The translations under genes and the position numbers were made by a program. This document shows, in pieces, positions 9,118 to 17,401 of a DNA stretch of 64,000 nucleotides. How positions within the stretch are numbered: position 1 is the stretch's first letter; the number at the start of each line of letters is the position of its first letter. The notes beneath the pieces are model-generated. The model saw only the letters and a program-made list of their open reading frames with translations. It had not been told where the DNA came from and did not search any database. The DNA is from Cyanobium sp. Tous-M-B4 (GTDB lineage Bacteria; Cyanobacteriota; Cyanobacteriia; PCC-6307; Cyanobiaceae), in contig NZ_JAGQBA010000008.1 of the NCBI RefSeq assembly GCF_024345395.1, forward strand, positions 24,842-88,841, given 5' to 3'.

Positions 9118-9288
9118 TCAACGGCGGCGGCGGCGCTGCTGGGCCTTGCGCTTGTACTTCTCGACAGGTGTCTCGTGGTGACGCAGACGCTTTAAGTCAG
9201 CGAAAATGCCCGCCTTGGACACCTGGCGCTTGAAGCGGCGCAGAGCCGATTCAATCCCTTCGTTTTCGCCGACGGTGACCTGGGTCAT
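9118..9288 (-). CDS. rpsU: 30S ribosomal protein bS21
   Basis: 56 residues: [19 protein letters not shown], then [14 protein letters not shown], ending in the basic tail [10 protein letters not shown]. This is the standard bS21 pattern, and it binds near the anti-Shine-Dalgarno region of 16S rRNA on the small subunit. The gene is convergent with comM (22 bp between stops). The run of CGC/CGT arginine codons at its 3' end makes a visible GC-rich repeat. The ATG at 9288 is unambiguous. Confidence 0.97.
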   Translation of the reverse strand: MTQVTVGENEGIESALRRFKRQVSKAGIFADLKRLRHHETPVEKYKRKAQQRRRRR

Positions 9289-9364
9289 GAAGCGCTGCGC
9301 TGCTCACAGAGCTTGCCAATGTAGCAACTGCCCTTTCGCGTTGACCATTCCCCGTGCCTCCAGG

Positions 9365-10042
9365 TCAGCTCCCGCTGCCAGAGAGGCCTGAAATGGGGCT
9401 GGGCGCCACTACCGGCAGCCCAGGCTGGATGGCAGCATCAGGCCAGGTATCGCGGTAGAGATACACGTGGCCCAGATTGCGACCGCCGAAAGCGCGGCGC
9501 TTGAGCTGCCAGCCCGGTTCAAACACCAACTGCAGGAAGCCAGAGCCCGAACCCTGGGTGCGGGCTACCAGCATTTCAGGACCCGCACCGGCCTTGGTGG
9601 GCACGGCCAGCAGCACGTTGTCACCGCTCTGACGCTGCACGGTGAGCCGATAGCTCGTAGCTAGATCAGCCTCGCCTACACGCACCGAGTAGCCGTTGGC
9701 ATCAATGAAGCGACTGCAGATGCCGCTGAAGTCAAAAGTTGCAAGCAGGGGGTCTACCTGAGCTGGTGAGCCAGGGACTACGGCAAAACAGGGCCGGGTC
9801 GGCTTTACCTGCTCATAGATGTTGAGTTGAGCGCGGACGCCATCGCCGATGGGCGCTGCCACCAGGACAAAACGCTCCTGGCTGAGATCCGCAGCTTGAA
9901 AAAGGGTGCTGGCCATGGCTGGGGTGGCAGCAAAGGCAACCGCAGCGGCCCAAGCTCCAGCTGCCAGGGGGAGGGAATTGGCACCCAGTTGGGGCAATCG
10001 CATCACGGCATTGGCAAGCAACATGGACTTAATCGTATGCAA
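9365..10042 (-). CDS. DUF3747 domain-containing exported protein
   Basis: 225 residues. A signal peptide is present (hydrophobic GAWAAAVAFAATPAMAS, cleavage likely after AMA around residue 44), so the mature protein is periplasmic or secreted. The rest matches the cyanobacterial DUF3747 pattern: FVLVAAPIGDGVRAQLNIYEQ, RPCFAV, GICSRFIDANGYSVRVG and VYLYRD. The function is unknown; the family is common in cyanobacteria. The first ATG is uncertain; internal Met at MLLANAV or MRLPQLG would give a more normal signal length. It lies downstream of def and a small membrane-protein gene on the same strand. Confidence 0.8.
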   Translation of the reverse strand: MHTIKSMLLANAVMRLPQLGANSLPLAAGAWAAAVAFAATPAMASTLFQAADLSQERFVLVAAPIGDGVRAQLNIYEQVKPTRPCFAVVPGSPAQVDPLLATFDFSGICSRFIDANGYSVRVGEADLATSYRLTVQRQSGDNVLLAVPTKAGAGPEMLVARTQGSGSGFLQLVFEPGWQLKRRAFGGRNLGHVYLYRDTWPDAAIQPGLPVVAPSPISGLSGSGS

Positions 10043-10057
10043 GGCATCCAGCTAGGG

Positions 10058-10255
10058 CTAGGCCGGCTTGTTGATCCGGATGGCAACCAACAGGGCCGCA
10101 ACCGTGCCAGGCAGGCTTAGGCCCAGAATCCAACGGGTGGCCTGCAGGCCCAGGTCGGGGTCGCCATAGGCCAGCTCAAACACTGAGCCCGTCGAAGCGA
10201 TGCCCAGCAGGCAGGCCAGGGCCAGAAACAAGCCGGCCAGGGGTTTCATTGGCAT
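10058..10255 (-). CDS. Small two-helix membrane protein, unknown
   Basis: 65 residues with two hydrophobic stretches: about 5-27 (LAGLFLALACLLGIASTGSVFEL) in two parts and about 43-60 (WILGLSLPGTVAALLVAI). A short loop AYGDPDLGLQA separates them. MPMKPLAG is the first start; Met3 would also serve. It lies 12 bp downstream of def and 15 bp upstream of the DUF3747 gene, all on the minus strand, so the three probably form one transcript. No family recognised. Confidence 0.65.
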   Translation of the reverse strand: MPMKPLAGLFLALACLLGIASTGSVFELAYGDPDLGLQATRWILGLSLPGTVAALLVAIRINKPA

Positions 10256-10267
10256 GGAGAAGAAAGA

Positions 10268-10912
10268 TCAGCGGATGGAACGGACATCTGCCCGCTGAAA
10301 ACCCTTTTCCAGCAAGCCTTCATTGAGGCTGAGCTCATCGGTAACCCGATCGACGAAAAGCACACCTTCGAGGTGGTCCATCTCGTGCTGGATGCAGCGG
10401 GCCAGCAGACCATCAGCCTTGACCCGTTGGGGCCGGCCCATCTCGTCGCGATAGCTGACCTCGACCGTGGCCGGGCGCACCACATTCAAGTAGACGCCTG
10501 GAATACTGAGGCAACCTTCCTCGTAAGTCTCGATCGCAGCGCCGAAGCAGGCGATTTCGGGATTGATCAAAACCATCGGCGCCGCAGCAGCATTCTCGGG
10601 ATCAAGATCAATCACCAGCAGCTGCTTATGCACTCCCACCTGGGGTGCCGCCAAACCGATGCCCTTGGCCGCGTACATGCTGCGCAGCATGTCCCGGGCC
10701 AGATCTCGCACACTCTCATCAACCTTGCTGATGCGCTTGGCAGGAGCGCGCAGCACCCCATCACCAAGGGTGTGGATCGTGAGCGGGGACTCCTCAAGGG
10801 CATCCTTGGATACTTGAACGCCGCGGCTGGCCTGAACGGCGGAGCGTGCCATCTGGGCAAAGCTGCCGGCTGAACTGCGGGCCAACGCGATACTTGATCG
10901 AACGACTTCCAC
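10268..10912 (-). CDS. def: Peptide deformylase
   Basis: 214 residues. It removes the formyl group from the N-terminal Met of new proteins. All three metal-site motifs are present: GIGLAAPQVG (motif I), EEGCLSIPG (motif II, Cys metal ligand) and QHEMDHLEG (motif III, two His ligands and catalytic Glu). The ~40-residue N-terminal extension before ESPLTIHTLGDGVLR is typical of cyanobacterial and plant type 1 enzymes; an internal ATG (MARSAVQ) is an alternative start. It is divergent from the S9 peptidase gene with only ~20 bp between starts. Confidence 0.96.
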   Translation of the reverse strand: MEVVRSSIALARSSAGSFAQMARSAVQASRGVQVSKDALEESPLTIHTLGDGVLRAPAKRISKVDESVRDLARDMLRSMYAAKGIGLAAPQVGVHKQLLVIDLDPENAAAAPMVLINPEIACFGAAIETYEEGCLSIPGVYLNVVRPATVEVSYRDEMGRPQRVKADGLLARCIQHEMDHLEGVLFVDRVTDELSLNEGLLEKGFQRADVRSIR

Positions 10913-10931
10913 TTTAAGTCGTTATCCCTCG

Positions 10932-12869
10932 GTGCATGCGGTGGCTGACCCCCCTGGAGCCCTTCCCGCCGCTGTTGTGGTGGGCCAAACCCCCAGCCTG
11001 CGGGAGCCACGGCTACTCGACGGGGTGCTCTATTGGCTGGAGCAGCGCCCCCATGAAGGGGGGCGCACGACCCTGCTGCGGCGCTTGGGGCCAGACCTGC
11101 CAGCAGAGGAGCTAAGCCCTGGCAGCTGGAATCTGCGCAGCCGGGTGCATGAATACGGTGGCGGCAGTACGGCCCTGGGCCACCGGAGCGATGGCCGGCT
11201 GGTGGCAGTGTTCAGCCACGACGGCGACCGCTGCCTCTGGCTGCTGGAGCTCGATAGCAGCAGTTGCCAGCCGCGACGGCTCAGCCCGCCAGGTGCCTAC
11301 GGCGGCGGCTTGATCGATGCCAGCCGCGACCGCTGGATTGGCGTACTGGAAAGCGGCAGTGATGAAGGTGCTGGCTGCGACCAGCTGGTGGCTGTTGGGC
11401 TGGAAGGTGGCGAGCCCCAGCCGCTGGTGGAGCCAGCCGACTTCTGCGGCTACCCGGCCCTGAGCCCCTCCGGCGAGGGGCTGGCCTGGGTGGAGTGGCA
11501 GCAGCCCTTCATGCCCTGGGAGCGCAGCCAGCTGTGGCTGGGGCACTTCGATGCGGCAGGCCAGCTCAGTGGCCGCCGCCTGGTCGCAGGATCGGGGGTG
11601 GAGCCAAACCCGGACATTTCGGTGTTCCAGCCGCTCTGGTGCGGGCCCCACCTGGTGGTGGCAAACGATCGCTCCGGCTTCTGGAACCTCGAACAGCTCG
11701 ATAACGCCGAGGGACTCGACATAGAGACCCTCGGCGCAGAGGCGCCGCTGCATTGGCGGCCGCTGCTGCCCATGCAGGCGGAATTCGGCCTGCCCCAGTG
11801 GGTGTTCGGCATGGGCACCCAGGCCTGGGATGGCGAGCAGCTGCTGGCCACCGCCTGCCTGCAGGGGCGCTGGCAGCTGGGCCGGGTGGAGCTGCCGAGC
11901 CAGGGCGGAGACGCCGGCCAGTGGCAGCCCCTGGCCATCCCCTTTGATGATTTGGCTGGTATTTGCGCCGAAAAAGGGCGGCTGGCCTGCATCGCCGCAT
12001 CAGCAACTGAAGCCGCGGGTCTGCTCGAGCTGGACCTGGCCAGCGGCAACTGGTGGCACACCCCTGCTGCCACCTGCCCTCTGGCGCCGGAGGCGATCAG
12101 CCTGCCGCAGGAGCTGTGGTTTGAGGGCCACGGCGGCGCCCGCAGCCACGCCTGGTTCTACCCCCCAGCCGGGGGAGCCCACCGCGGGGCACCCTTGCTG
12201 GTGAAAAGCCACAGCGGCCCCACCGCCATGGCCCGCACGGCCCTGAACTTAGCCATTCAGTTTTGGACAACTCGAGGCTGGGGGGTGGTGGATGTGAACT
12301 ACGGCGGTTCAACCGGCTTCGGCCGCGCCTATCGGCAGCGGCTCGCTGGCCAGTGGGGCGTGGTGGACGTAGCAGATTGCGCCGCAGCCGCCCAGGCCCT
12401 GGTGGCGGCGGGCCGGGCCGATCCTGACCGCATCGCCATCGAAGGCGGCAGTGCCGGCGGCTTCACCACCCTGGCCGCCCTGTGCTTCACGGACGTATTT
12501 CGCGCCGGCGCGAGCCGCTACGGCGTAGCCGACCCCAGCGCGTTGGCGTCTGAGAGCCATCGCTTTGAAGCCCGCTATCTCGATGGGCTGATCGGCCCCT
12601 GGCCGGAAGCGCGCGCCACCTACAAGGCCCGCTCACCGCTGGCCCACGCCGATCAAATCCGCTGCCCGGTGATCTTTTTTCAGGGCCTCGATGACAAGGT
12701 GGTGCCACCGGAGCAGACCGACCGCATGGCAGCAGCGCTCGCAGCCAACGCCATCCCGGTGGAGGTGCACCGCTTCCCGCAGGAGGGCCACGGCTTCCGC
12801 GATGGTGCCACCTTGATCCGCGTCCTGGAGGCCACTGAGGCTTTCTTCCGCCGGCACTTCAACCTGTGA
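10932..12869 (+). CDS. S9 family prolyl oligopeptidase-like peptidase
   Basis: 645 residues. An N-terminal seven-bladed propeller domain (to ~390; repeats such as VHEYGGG and SPSGEGLAWVEW) is followed by an alpha/beta hydrolase domain. Catalytic residues are visible: Ser in EGGSAGGFTTLAAL, Asp in QGLDDKVVPPEQ and His in QEGHGFRDG. It belongs to the acylaminoacyl-peptidase/DPP-like S9C-type group that cleaves short peptides; some older annotations call it dienelactone hydrolase. GTG at 10932 is the start. Its stop overlaps the GTG of gltS by four bases (GTGA), so the symporter is translationally coupled to it. Confidence 0.9.
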   Translation: MHAVADPPGALPAAVVVGQTPSLREPRLLDGVLYWLEQRPHEGGRTTLLRRLGPDLPAEELSPGSWNLRSRVHEYGGGSTALGHRSDGRLVAVFSHDGDRCLWLLELDSSSCQPRRLSPPGAYGGGLIDASRDRWIGVLESGSDEGAGCDQLVAVGLEGGEPQPLVEPADFCGYPALSPSGEGLAWVEWQQPFMPWERSQLWLGHFDAAGQLSGRRLVAGSGVEPNPDISVFQPLWCGPHLVVANDRSGFWNLEQLDNAEGLDIETLGAEAPLHWRPLLPMQAEFGLPQWVFGMGTQAWDGEQLLATACLQGRWQLGRVELPSQGGDAGQWQPLAIPFDDLAGICAEKGRLACIAASATEAAGLLELDLASGNWWHTPAATCPLAPEAISLPQELWFEGHGGARSHAWFYPPAGGAHRGAPLLVKSHSGPTAMARTALNLAIQFWTTRGWGVVDVNYGGSTGFGRAYRQRLAGQWGVVDVADCAAAAQALVAAGRADPDRIAIEGGSAGGFTTLAALCFTDVFRAGASRYGVADPSALASESHRFEARYLDGLIGPWPEARATYKARSPLAHADQIRCPVIFFQGLDDKVVPPEQTDRMAAALAANAIPVEVHRFPQEGHGFRDGATLIRVLEATEAFFRRHFNL

Positions 12870-14236
12870 TCGCAACCTTGGCGAGCGACCTGCTGCCCAG
12901 CTTCGGCTGGTTGGCCCTGGCCCTGGCCTGCCTCAGCCTGATCCTGGCGGTGGGGCGAACTCTTGGCACGAGGCTGCAGCTGCGGCTCTGGGGCATCCCC
13001 GAAGCCCTGCTGGCCGGACTGCTGGGCCTACTGCTGGCCCCGGGCGGCACCCTGCCGCTGTTGCCTCCTCAGGTGATGCAGCTATGGGCCGATCTGCCGC
13101 TGGTGCTGCTCACCCTGGTGTTCGGCTCGCTGCTGCTCGGCAAACCCCTGCCCAAGCTGGAGGGGCTGTGGCGACCGGTGTCGGGGCAGGTGTCGCTGGC
13201 GCTGGTGCTGGCCTTCGGCCAATACGTGGTGGGCGGCCTGGCGGTGCTGCTGGTGCTGCAGCCCTGGCTGGGGGTGAGCCCGGTGATGGCCTGCCTGATC
13301 GAGGTGGCCTACGAAGGAGGCCATGGTTCCGCCGCGGCGATGGGGCCCAGCTACGCGGCCCTGGGCTTTCCCGGCGGTCAGGCCCTGGGCTTAGCCATGG
13401 CCACGGTGGGGCTGCTCTCCTCCACTTTGGTGGGAGGGCTGGTGGTGGTGCTGGCCCGCAGCCGCGGCTGGCTGCTGGCCGATGCCCCAGGCGCAGCAGC
13501 CAGCGAGTCCATCAGCACGACCAGCGGTGATTCGGGTGGCGTGGCGGCCAGAGCGGCGGCCTGGGCGGTGAACCTGGCCCTGGTGGGCGTGGCGGTGCTC
13601 ACGGGCGTGGCGCTGCTGGCCGGGCTGCGCTGGCTCACCGCCGGACTGGGGGATGGCGTTGGCAGCGTTGTTGATGCGCTGCCGGTGTTTCCGCTGGCGA
13701 TCGTGGGGTCGCTGCTGGTGCGGCTGGCGCTGGAGCGCAGCGGCAAAGCCCACTGGGCTTCTTCCGCGGTGCAGGGCCAGGTGGGCACCCTCTCGGCAGA
13801 CCTGCTGATCACCGCCGCCACCGCCGGGCTGGATCTGGCCCTGCTCAGGGCCGACTGGCTGCCGCTCACGGTGCTTGCCCTAGGGGGCCTGGTGTGGAAC
13901 CTGGCGGTAACCCTGCTGCTAGCCCCGCGGCTGCTGCCCGCCGACTGGTTTGAGCGGGCGGTGATTGAGTTTGGCCAGGCCACGGGAGTGGCGGCCAGCG
14001 GCCTGCTGCTACTGCGCATGGCCGATCCAGACGACCGCAGCGACGCCCTACCGGCCTTCTCGATCAAGCAGCTGATGCTGCAGCCGTTTCTGGCCGGAGG
14101 GGTGGTGACGGTGGTGGCGCCGCTGGCGGTGGCGGGCTGGGGGCTGCCGCTGTGGACCGGCTTCTGCTTTGCCCTGGTGCTGCTGTTTGGCGGCACCGGA
14201 CTGTGGTTGGCGCGCAATCAGGCGCCGGTCCCGTAG
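12866..14236 (+). CDS. gltS: GltS-like sodium/glutamate symporter
   Basis: 456 residues, almost entirely hydrophobic, with about 11 membrane segments. The first half includes WGIPEALLAGLLGLLLAPGG and IEVAYEGGHGSAAAMGPSYAALGF, which matches the GltS signature around GGHGTAA. The second half has the inverted repeat of the fold (FGQATGVAASGLLLLRMADPDDRS). It would import glutamate with sodium. GTG at 12866 overlaps the S9 peptidase stop. Its last ~19 bases overlap the 3' end of the convergent aldolase gene. A peptidase plus a glutamate importer suggests amino-acid scavenging (inference). Confidence 0.88.
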   Translation: MIATLASDLLPSFGWLALALACLSLILAVGRTLGTRLQLRLWGIPEALLAGLLGLLLAPGGTLPLLPPQVMQLWADLPLVLLTLVFGSLLLGKPLPKLEGLWRPVSGQVSLALVLAFGQYVVGGLAVLLVLQPWLGVSPVMACLIEVAYEGGHGSAAAMGPSYAALGFPGGQALGLAMATVGLLSSTLVGGLVVVLARSRGWLLADAPGAAASESISTTSGDSGGVAARAAAWAVNLALVGVAVLTGVALLAGLRWLTAGLGDGVGSVVDALPVFPLAIVGSLLVRLALERSGKAHWASSAVQGQVGTLSADLLITAATAGLDLALLRADWLPLTVLALGGLVWNLAVTLLLAPRLLPADWFERAVIEFGQATGVAASGLLLLRMADPDDRSDALPAFSIKQLMLQPFLAGGVVTVVAPLAVAGWGLPLWTGFCFALVLLFGGTGLWLARNQAPVP

Positions 14237-14880
14237 TGCAGGGAGCGGAACTGCTGGTGCACCGCGGCCATCTGGGCGGCGCTCAACAGCGGAGGCTCGC
14301 CGAGTTGCAGGGCCTGCAGATACATCTGGGCCAGGGTTTCCACCTCAACGGCGATGCGCAGGGCCTGATCGAGGCTGGTGCCGAGCGTCACCTGGCCGTG
14401 CTGGGCCAGCAGGCAGGCCAGCCGATCCTCCATGGCCTGCACTGCCAGGGCTGAGAGCTCGGCGGTGCCAAAGGTGGCGTAGGCGGCGCAGCGGATGTGA
14501 TCGCCGCCGGCCACGGCTGTCATGTAATGAAAGGGTGGGATGGGGCGGCCATGGCAGGCAAGGGCCGTGGCATGAATCGAGTGGCAATGCAGCACCGCCT
14601 GGATCTCAGGCCGGCTGGCGAGGAGATCGGCGTGCAGCCGCCACTCGGAGGAGGGCCGCCGCTGGCCAGCTGCTGCCGCGAGGGGCTTGCCGCTGCTGGC
14701 AATCGCCACCAGATCCTGCGGCTCCATCTGCTCGAAGGGCAGGGAGCTGGGCGTGATCAGCAGGCCACCAGGAATACGCACCGATAGGTTGCCGGAGGTG
14801 CCCTGATTGAGCCCGCTGGCGTTTAGGCGCCGGGACACCTCCACGAGCTGCTGGCGCAGCGCCTGCTCAGTCATTGCCAT
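14218..14880 (-). CDS. Class II (FucA-type) aldolase, candidate Ald2 of the DHAP shunt
   Basis: 220 residues. Zinc-aldolase features: substrate loop [11 protein letters not shown] (about 25-35), catalytic Glu region [11 protein letters not shown], zinc ligands H-x-H in [12 protein letters not shown], and a third His in [11 protein letters not shown]. The segment [20 protein letters not shown] resembles L-fuculose-1-phosphate aldolases more than MtnB dehydratases. The start overlaps the mtnA stop by 14 nt, so the two are cotranslated. In the DHAP shunt (known from Rhodospirillum rubrum and some E. coli) such an aldolase splits 5-(methylthio/deoxy)ribulose-1-phosphate into DHAP and an aldehyde. 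The substrate is inferred from context; MtnB is the alternative, but no mtnC/mtnD genes are nearby. Confidence 0.85.
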   Translation of the reverse strand: MAMTEQALRQQLVEVSRRLNASGLNQGTSGNLSVRIPGGLLITPSSLPFEQMEPQDLVAIASSGKPLAAAAGQRRPSSEWRLHADLLASRPEIQAVLHCHSIHATALACHGRPIPPFHYMTAVAGGDHIRCAAYATFGTAELSALAVQAMEDRLACLLAQHGQVTLGTSLDQALRIAVEVETLAQMYLQALQLGEPPLLSAAQMAAVHQQFRSLHYGTGA

Positions 14881-15967
14881 AAAGCTCCTGCAACCCAGCC
14901 TCGGTGGCCGCTGCCACGCCTCGCTCGGTGATCAGGCCAGTCACCAGCCGCGCCGGCGTGACATCGAAGGCCGGGTTGAAGCCGGCACTGCCATCGGGAC
15001 TGAGCTGCACCGTGGTGATCGCCCCATCGGCGCCGCGCCCCTGGATGTGGGTCACTTCCGTAGCGCTGCGGGCCTCGATCGGGATCTCGGCCACGCCATC
15101 GCCAATCGTCCAGTCGATCGTGGAGGCGGGCAAGGCCACATAGAAGGGCACGTTGTTGTCGTGGGCGGCCAGGGCCTTGAGATAGGTGCCGATCTTGTTG
15201 CACACATCGCCGCGGCGGGTGGTGCGGTCGGTGCCCACGATCACCGCATCCACCTGGCCGTGCTGCATTAGGTGGCCGCCGGCGTTATCGACGATCACCG
15301 TGTGGGGCACGCCCTCCTTACCCAGCTCAAAGGCGGTGAGGCTGGCGCCCTGGTTGCGGGGGCGGGTTTCATCGACCCACACGTGAATGTTGAGCCCGGC
15401 GCGATGGGCCTTGTAGATCGGCGCTAGGGCCGTGCCCCAGTCGACGGTGGCCAGCCAGCCGGCGTTGCAGTGGGTGAGCACATTGAGCCTGGCGCCGGGC
15501 CTGGCCGCCGCCAGCTGCCGGAAGATCGCCAGCCCGTGATCGCCGATGGCCTCGCACATGGCCACGTCCTCATCGGCGATCGCCGCCGCCTCCGCCTTGG
15601 CCACCTCGGCCCGCTCAGCAGGCGGCAGCGGCTGCACCATGGCCCGCACCCGCTCCAGGGCCCAGCGCAGGTTGATCGCCGTGGGCCGGGTGGCATTGAG
15701 CTGCTCAAAGGCCGCCGCCAGGGAGGCGTCGCCCGGATCGGCCTGCATGGCCAGCATCAGCCCATAGGCGCCGGTCACGCCGATCAGCGGCGCTCCGCGC
15801 ACCACCATCGTGCTGATCGCATCTGCCGCGTCAGCGCAGTTGCGCAACGTACGCGTCGTGAATTGGTGGGGCAGCAGGGTCTGATCGATTACGCCAACCG
15901 CGTGGGAGCCCGAGCCCCCGTCTGGCTCCAGCCAGATCGTGCGCCAGGGCTTGCCGTCGATGTTCAT
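14867..15967 (-). CDS. mtnA: S-methyl-5-thioribose-1-phosphate isomerase
   Basis: 366 residues, full length. It converts 5-methylthioribose-1-phosphate (or 5-deoxyribose-1-phosphate) to the ribulose form. Motifs: VVRGAP at 55-60, catalytic Cys167 in LTHCNAG, and catalytic Asp247 in [19 protein letters not shown]. The C-terminus has the usual [17 protein letters not shown]. The start [18 protein letters not shown] aligns well. It is followed by the FucA-type aldolase in a 14-nt overlap and preceded (52 bp) by a HEPN/MNT pair on the same strand. No kinase or phosphorylase for the preceding step (mtnK/mtnP) is in the window. Confidence 0.95.
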   Translation of the reverse strand: MNIDGKPWRTIWLEPDGGSGSHAVGVIDQTLLPHQFTTRTLRNCADAADAISTMVVRGAPLIGVTGAYGLMLAMQADPGDASLAAAFEQLNATRPTAINLRWALERVRAMVQPLPPAERAEVAKAEAAAIADEDVAMCEAIGDHGLAIFRQLAAARPGARLNVLTHCNAGWLATVDWGTALAPIYKAHRAGLNIHVWVDETRPRNQGASLTAFELGKEGVPHTVIVDNAGGHLMQHGQVDAVIVGTDRTTRRGDVCNKIGTYLKALAAHDNNVPFYVALPASTIDWTIGDGVAEIPIEARSATEVTHIQGRGADGAITTVQLSPDGSAGFNPAFDVTPARLVTGLITERGVAAATEAGLQELYGND

Positions 15968-16018
15968 GGCTGCGGAAGTGGGCCGAGTCTTCTCCTGATC
16001 ATCTCTGGGCAGGTGAAT

Positions 16019-16402
16019 TCAAGCCCCAGGCCAAGGCTCCTCCACCCGCCGCAACAGGTTTTCGACCAGATCGAAGCAGGCCAGCCAATTGGGTGGCTCA
16101 ACCTCAAGTTCATCGTCGTAACGCAATTGCACCGCAAAGAAGTTGAGCTCAGTGAGGCTCTCGTATTCAGCCGTGGCTTTGCCCAATTCCTGCAACAGAT
16201 CCAACAGCGCACCCAGGTCATGGGTGAAAGGAGCTTCTCCTCCAGCCACTTGAATCCAGGCCTTCAGGGCCTTTTCCGCTGCTTGCTGGAGCAAGAAACC
16301 AATGCTGCTGCCACGAAAACCAGAAAACTCCCACATGCGCCGAGCCTCAAGAAGATCGGCCCGCGCAATGCGCAGATAGCGACTGGCGTCGGCATCAGCC
16401 AT
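16019..16402 (-). CDS. HEPN domain protein (partner of MNT)
   Basis: 127 residues from ATG 16402 (ATG 16420 upstream is also open). PF05168-type HEPN pattern: RYLRIARADLLEARRMWEF, GFLLQQAAEKALKAWI, APFTHDLGALLDLL and QLRYDDELE, where 'RY.D' takes the usual RYPD place. The RNase-type R-x4-6-H motif of HepT toxins is not present. HEPN/MNT pairs are often annotated as toxin-antitoxin or defence modules, with HEPN as RNase and MNT as neutraliser by AMP transfer; this HEPN may not be an active RNase. It overlaps the MNT stop by 8 nt. Confidence 0.8.
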   Translation of the reverse strand: MADADASRYLRIARADLLEARRMWEFSGFRGSSIGFLLQQAAEKALKAWIQVAGGEAPFTHDLGALLDLLQELGKATAEYESLTELNFFAVQLRYDDELEVEPPNWLACFDLVENLLRRVEEPWPGA

Positions 16403-16739
16403 CGAGCACGATCCCCTCACGGCACGCCACCGTGGTCACCGCCTGACGACAGGCGCAACGAGCAGCCACCTCACTCTGGGAGTAGAGCAGTAGATCAAGA
16501 GGCAGGCGGTGGCTCGAAAGCTTTCGGCTCAGCCGACCGAGAACCACAAGCCGACTGTGCTGCGCCAGCCAGGCATCCGGAACGATGATTAACAGATCTG
16601 CATCGGAATCTGGGCGCCCCTGCCCGCGAGCCCGCGATCCGAATAGGCGCACGTCCGACTGAGGGATCTCAGCCCGAATCGCAGCCGCGATCTGAAGAAT
16701 CCGAGGATCAACAACAGGAGTGATGGCGCTTGCGGTCAT
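16395..16739 (-). CDS. MNT-type nucleotidyltransferase domain protein
   Basis: 114 residues. The minimal nucleotidyltransferase motif is intact: LFGSRARGQGRPDSDADLLI fits GS-x10-D-x-D, the metal- and nucleotide-binding signature (about residues 34-52). A further acidic position follows in HRLPLDLLLYS. In HEPN/MNT modules this protein can transfer AMP to the HEPN partner and silence it (family knowledge). It is the first gene of the pair, and HEPN begins inside its 3' end. Whether the module is a toxin-antitoxin or another regulator cannot be told from sequence. Confidence 0.85.
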   Translation of the reverse strand: MTASAITPVVDPRILQIAAAIRAEIPQSDVRLFGSRARGQGRPDSDADLLIIVPDAWLAQHSRLVVLGRLSRKLSSHRLPLDLLLYSQSEVAARCACRQAVTTVACREGIVLDG

Positions 16740-16787
16740 GGAATCAGTCTGCCTGCTGTTGCGAGCGCTGCAGCAGACCCAATCACC

Positions 16788-17333
16788 TCAAATCAGCCGG
16801 TAGCCAAACCAATCCGGCACCTGGCTCTGGCTCAGGCCCTCAAGGTGGGGCTCCAGCTGCACATGCCAGCGCTCGCCGCCCAGCAGCTCCAGCTGCTCGA
16901 TCGCCAGGCAGTCGTCTACGGCCACCAGATCATCCTTGTGCTGCTGCAGGGCGCCGCGCAGCCACTGGCGCTTAGCCGCCGCCTAGGCCGCCTGGGGCGA
17001 GCGAGCCACCACCAGGCCGAAGTGGTGCAGCTCCGCGAGGGAGTCGGGGCGGTAGGCGCCCAGGTTGACAAACCAGAGCCGCTCGGGCCGGGGCGCGGCC
17101 GGCTCGCGCCCGAGGCTCACCGCGAAGCCATCCACCGCTCGCACCGCCATATAGCTGTCCAGGTGCAGGCCCTCACGCCTCCCGAACCACTGCCGCCGCA
17201 GCTCCGGCAGCGCCCCTTCGATCGTGGCGCCGGCCACGAAGCGCACGTCGTGGAGCTCGATGTGACAGCCAGGGGCCCGGCCGCCCAGCACCGCCAGAAA
17301 CAACTCGGGCCAGCCCTGGCTCTCAGAAATCAT
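16788..17333 (-). pseudogene. DUF1543 protein gene interrupted by an in-frame TAG
   Basis: From ATG 17333 the frame reads MISESQGWPELFLAVLGG, CHIELHDVRFVAGATI, LRRQWFGRREGLHLDSY and VDGFAVSL, a clear DUF1543 domain. It stops at TAG 16985-16983 after ARSPQAA. The same frame continues without shift for 64 more codons (AAAKRQWLRGALQQHKDDL, LELLGGERWHVQLEPH, VPDWFGYRLI) to TGA at 16790-16788. This downstream part reads like the second half of the family. The gene thus looks like a ~180-residue protein cut to ~116 by one nonsense codon: a young pseudogene, a functional truncation, or a sequencing error. DUF1543 function is unknown. It is divergent from the amine oxidase gene. Confidence 0.75.
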
Positions 17334-17401
17334 CGAAACCCAAACGGCCCTCGCTGCCAAAGCTTGCCAATCTGAGCGCAACGCCCCCAGCCGATCAAGC
17401 C

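Noticed and set aside
13378..14217. Minus-strand ORF of 279 codons in gltS
   Set aside because: Ser/Ala/Pro/Arg-rich shadow frame of a membrane-protein gene.
15968..16018. SAM or SAH riboswitch before mtnA
   Set aside because: Only 51 bp separate mtnA from the HEPN stop, and no matching stem-loop pattern was seen.
15470..16588. Plus-strand ORF of 372 codons across mtnA and HEPN/MNT
   Set aside because: It runs antisense through three recognisable genes and shows no domain of its own.
16983..16985. TAG in the DUF1543 gene as a pyrrolysine or recoding site
   Set aside because: No pyl genes or stem-loop are visible, and such recoding is not known in cyanobacteria; a nonsense mutation is simpler.
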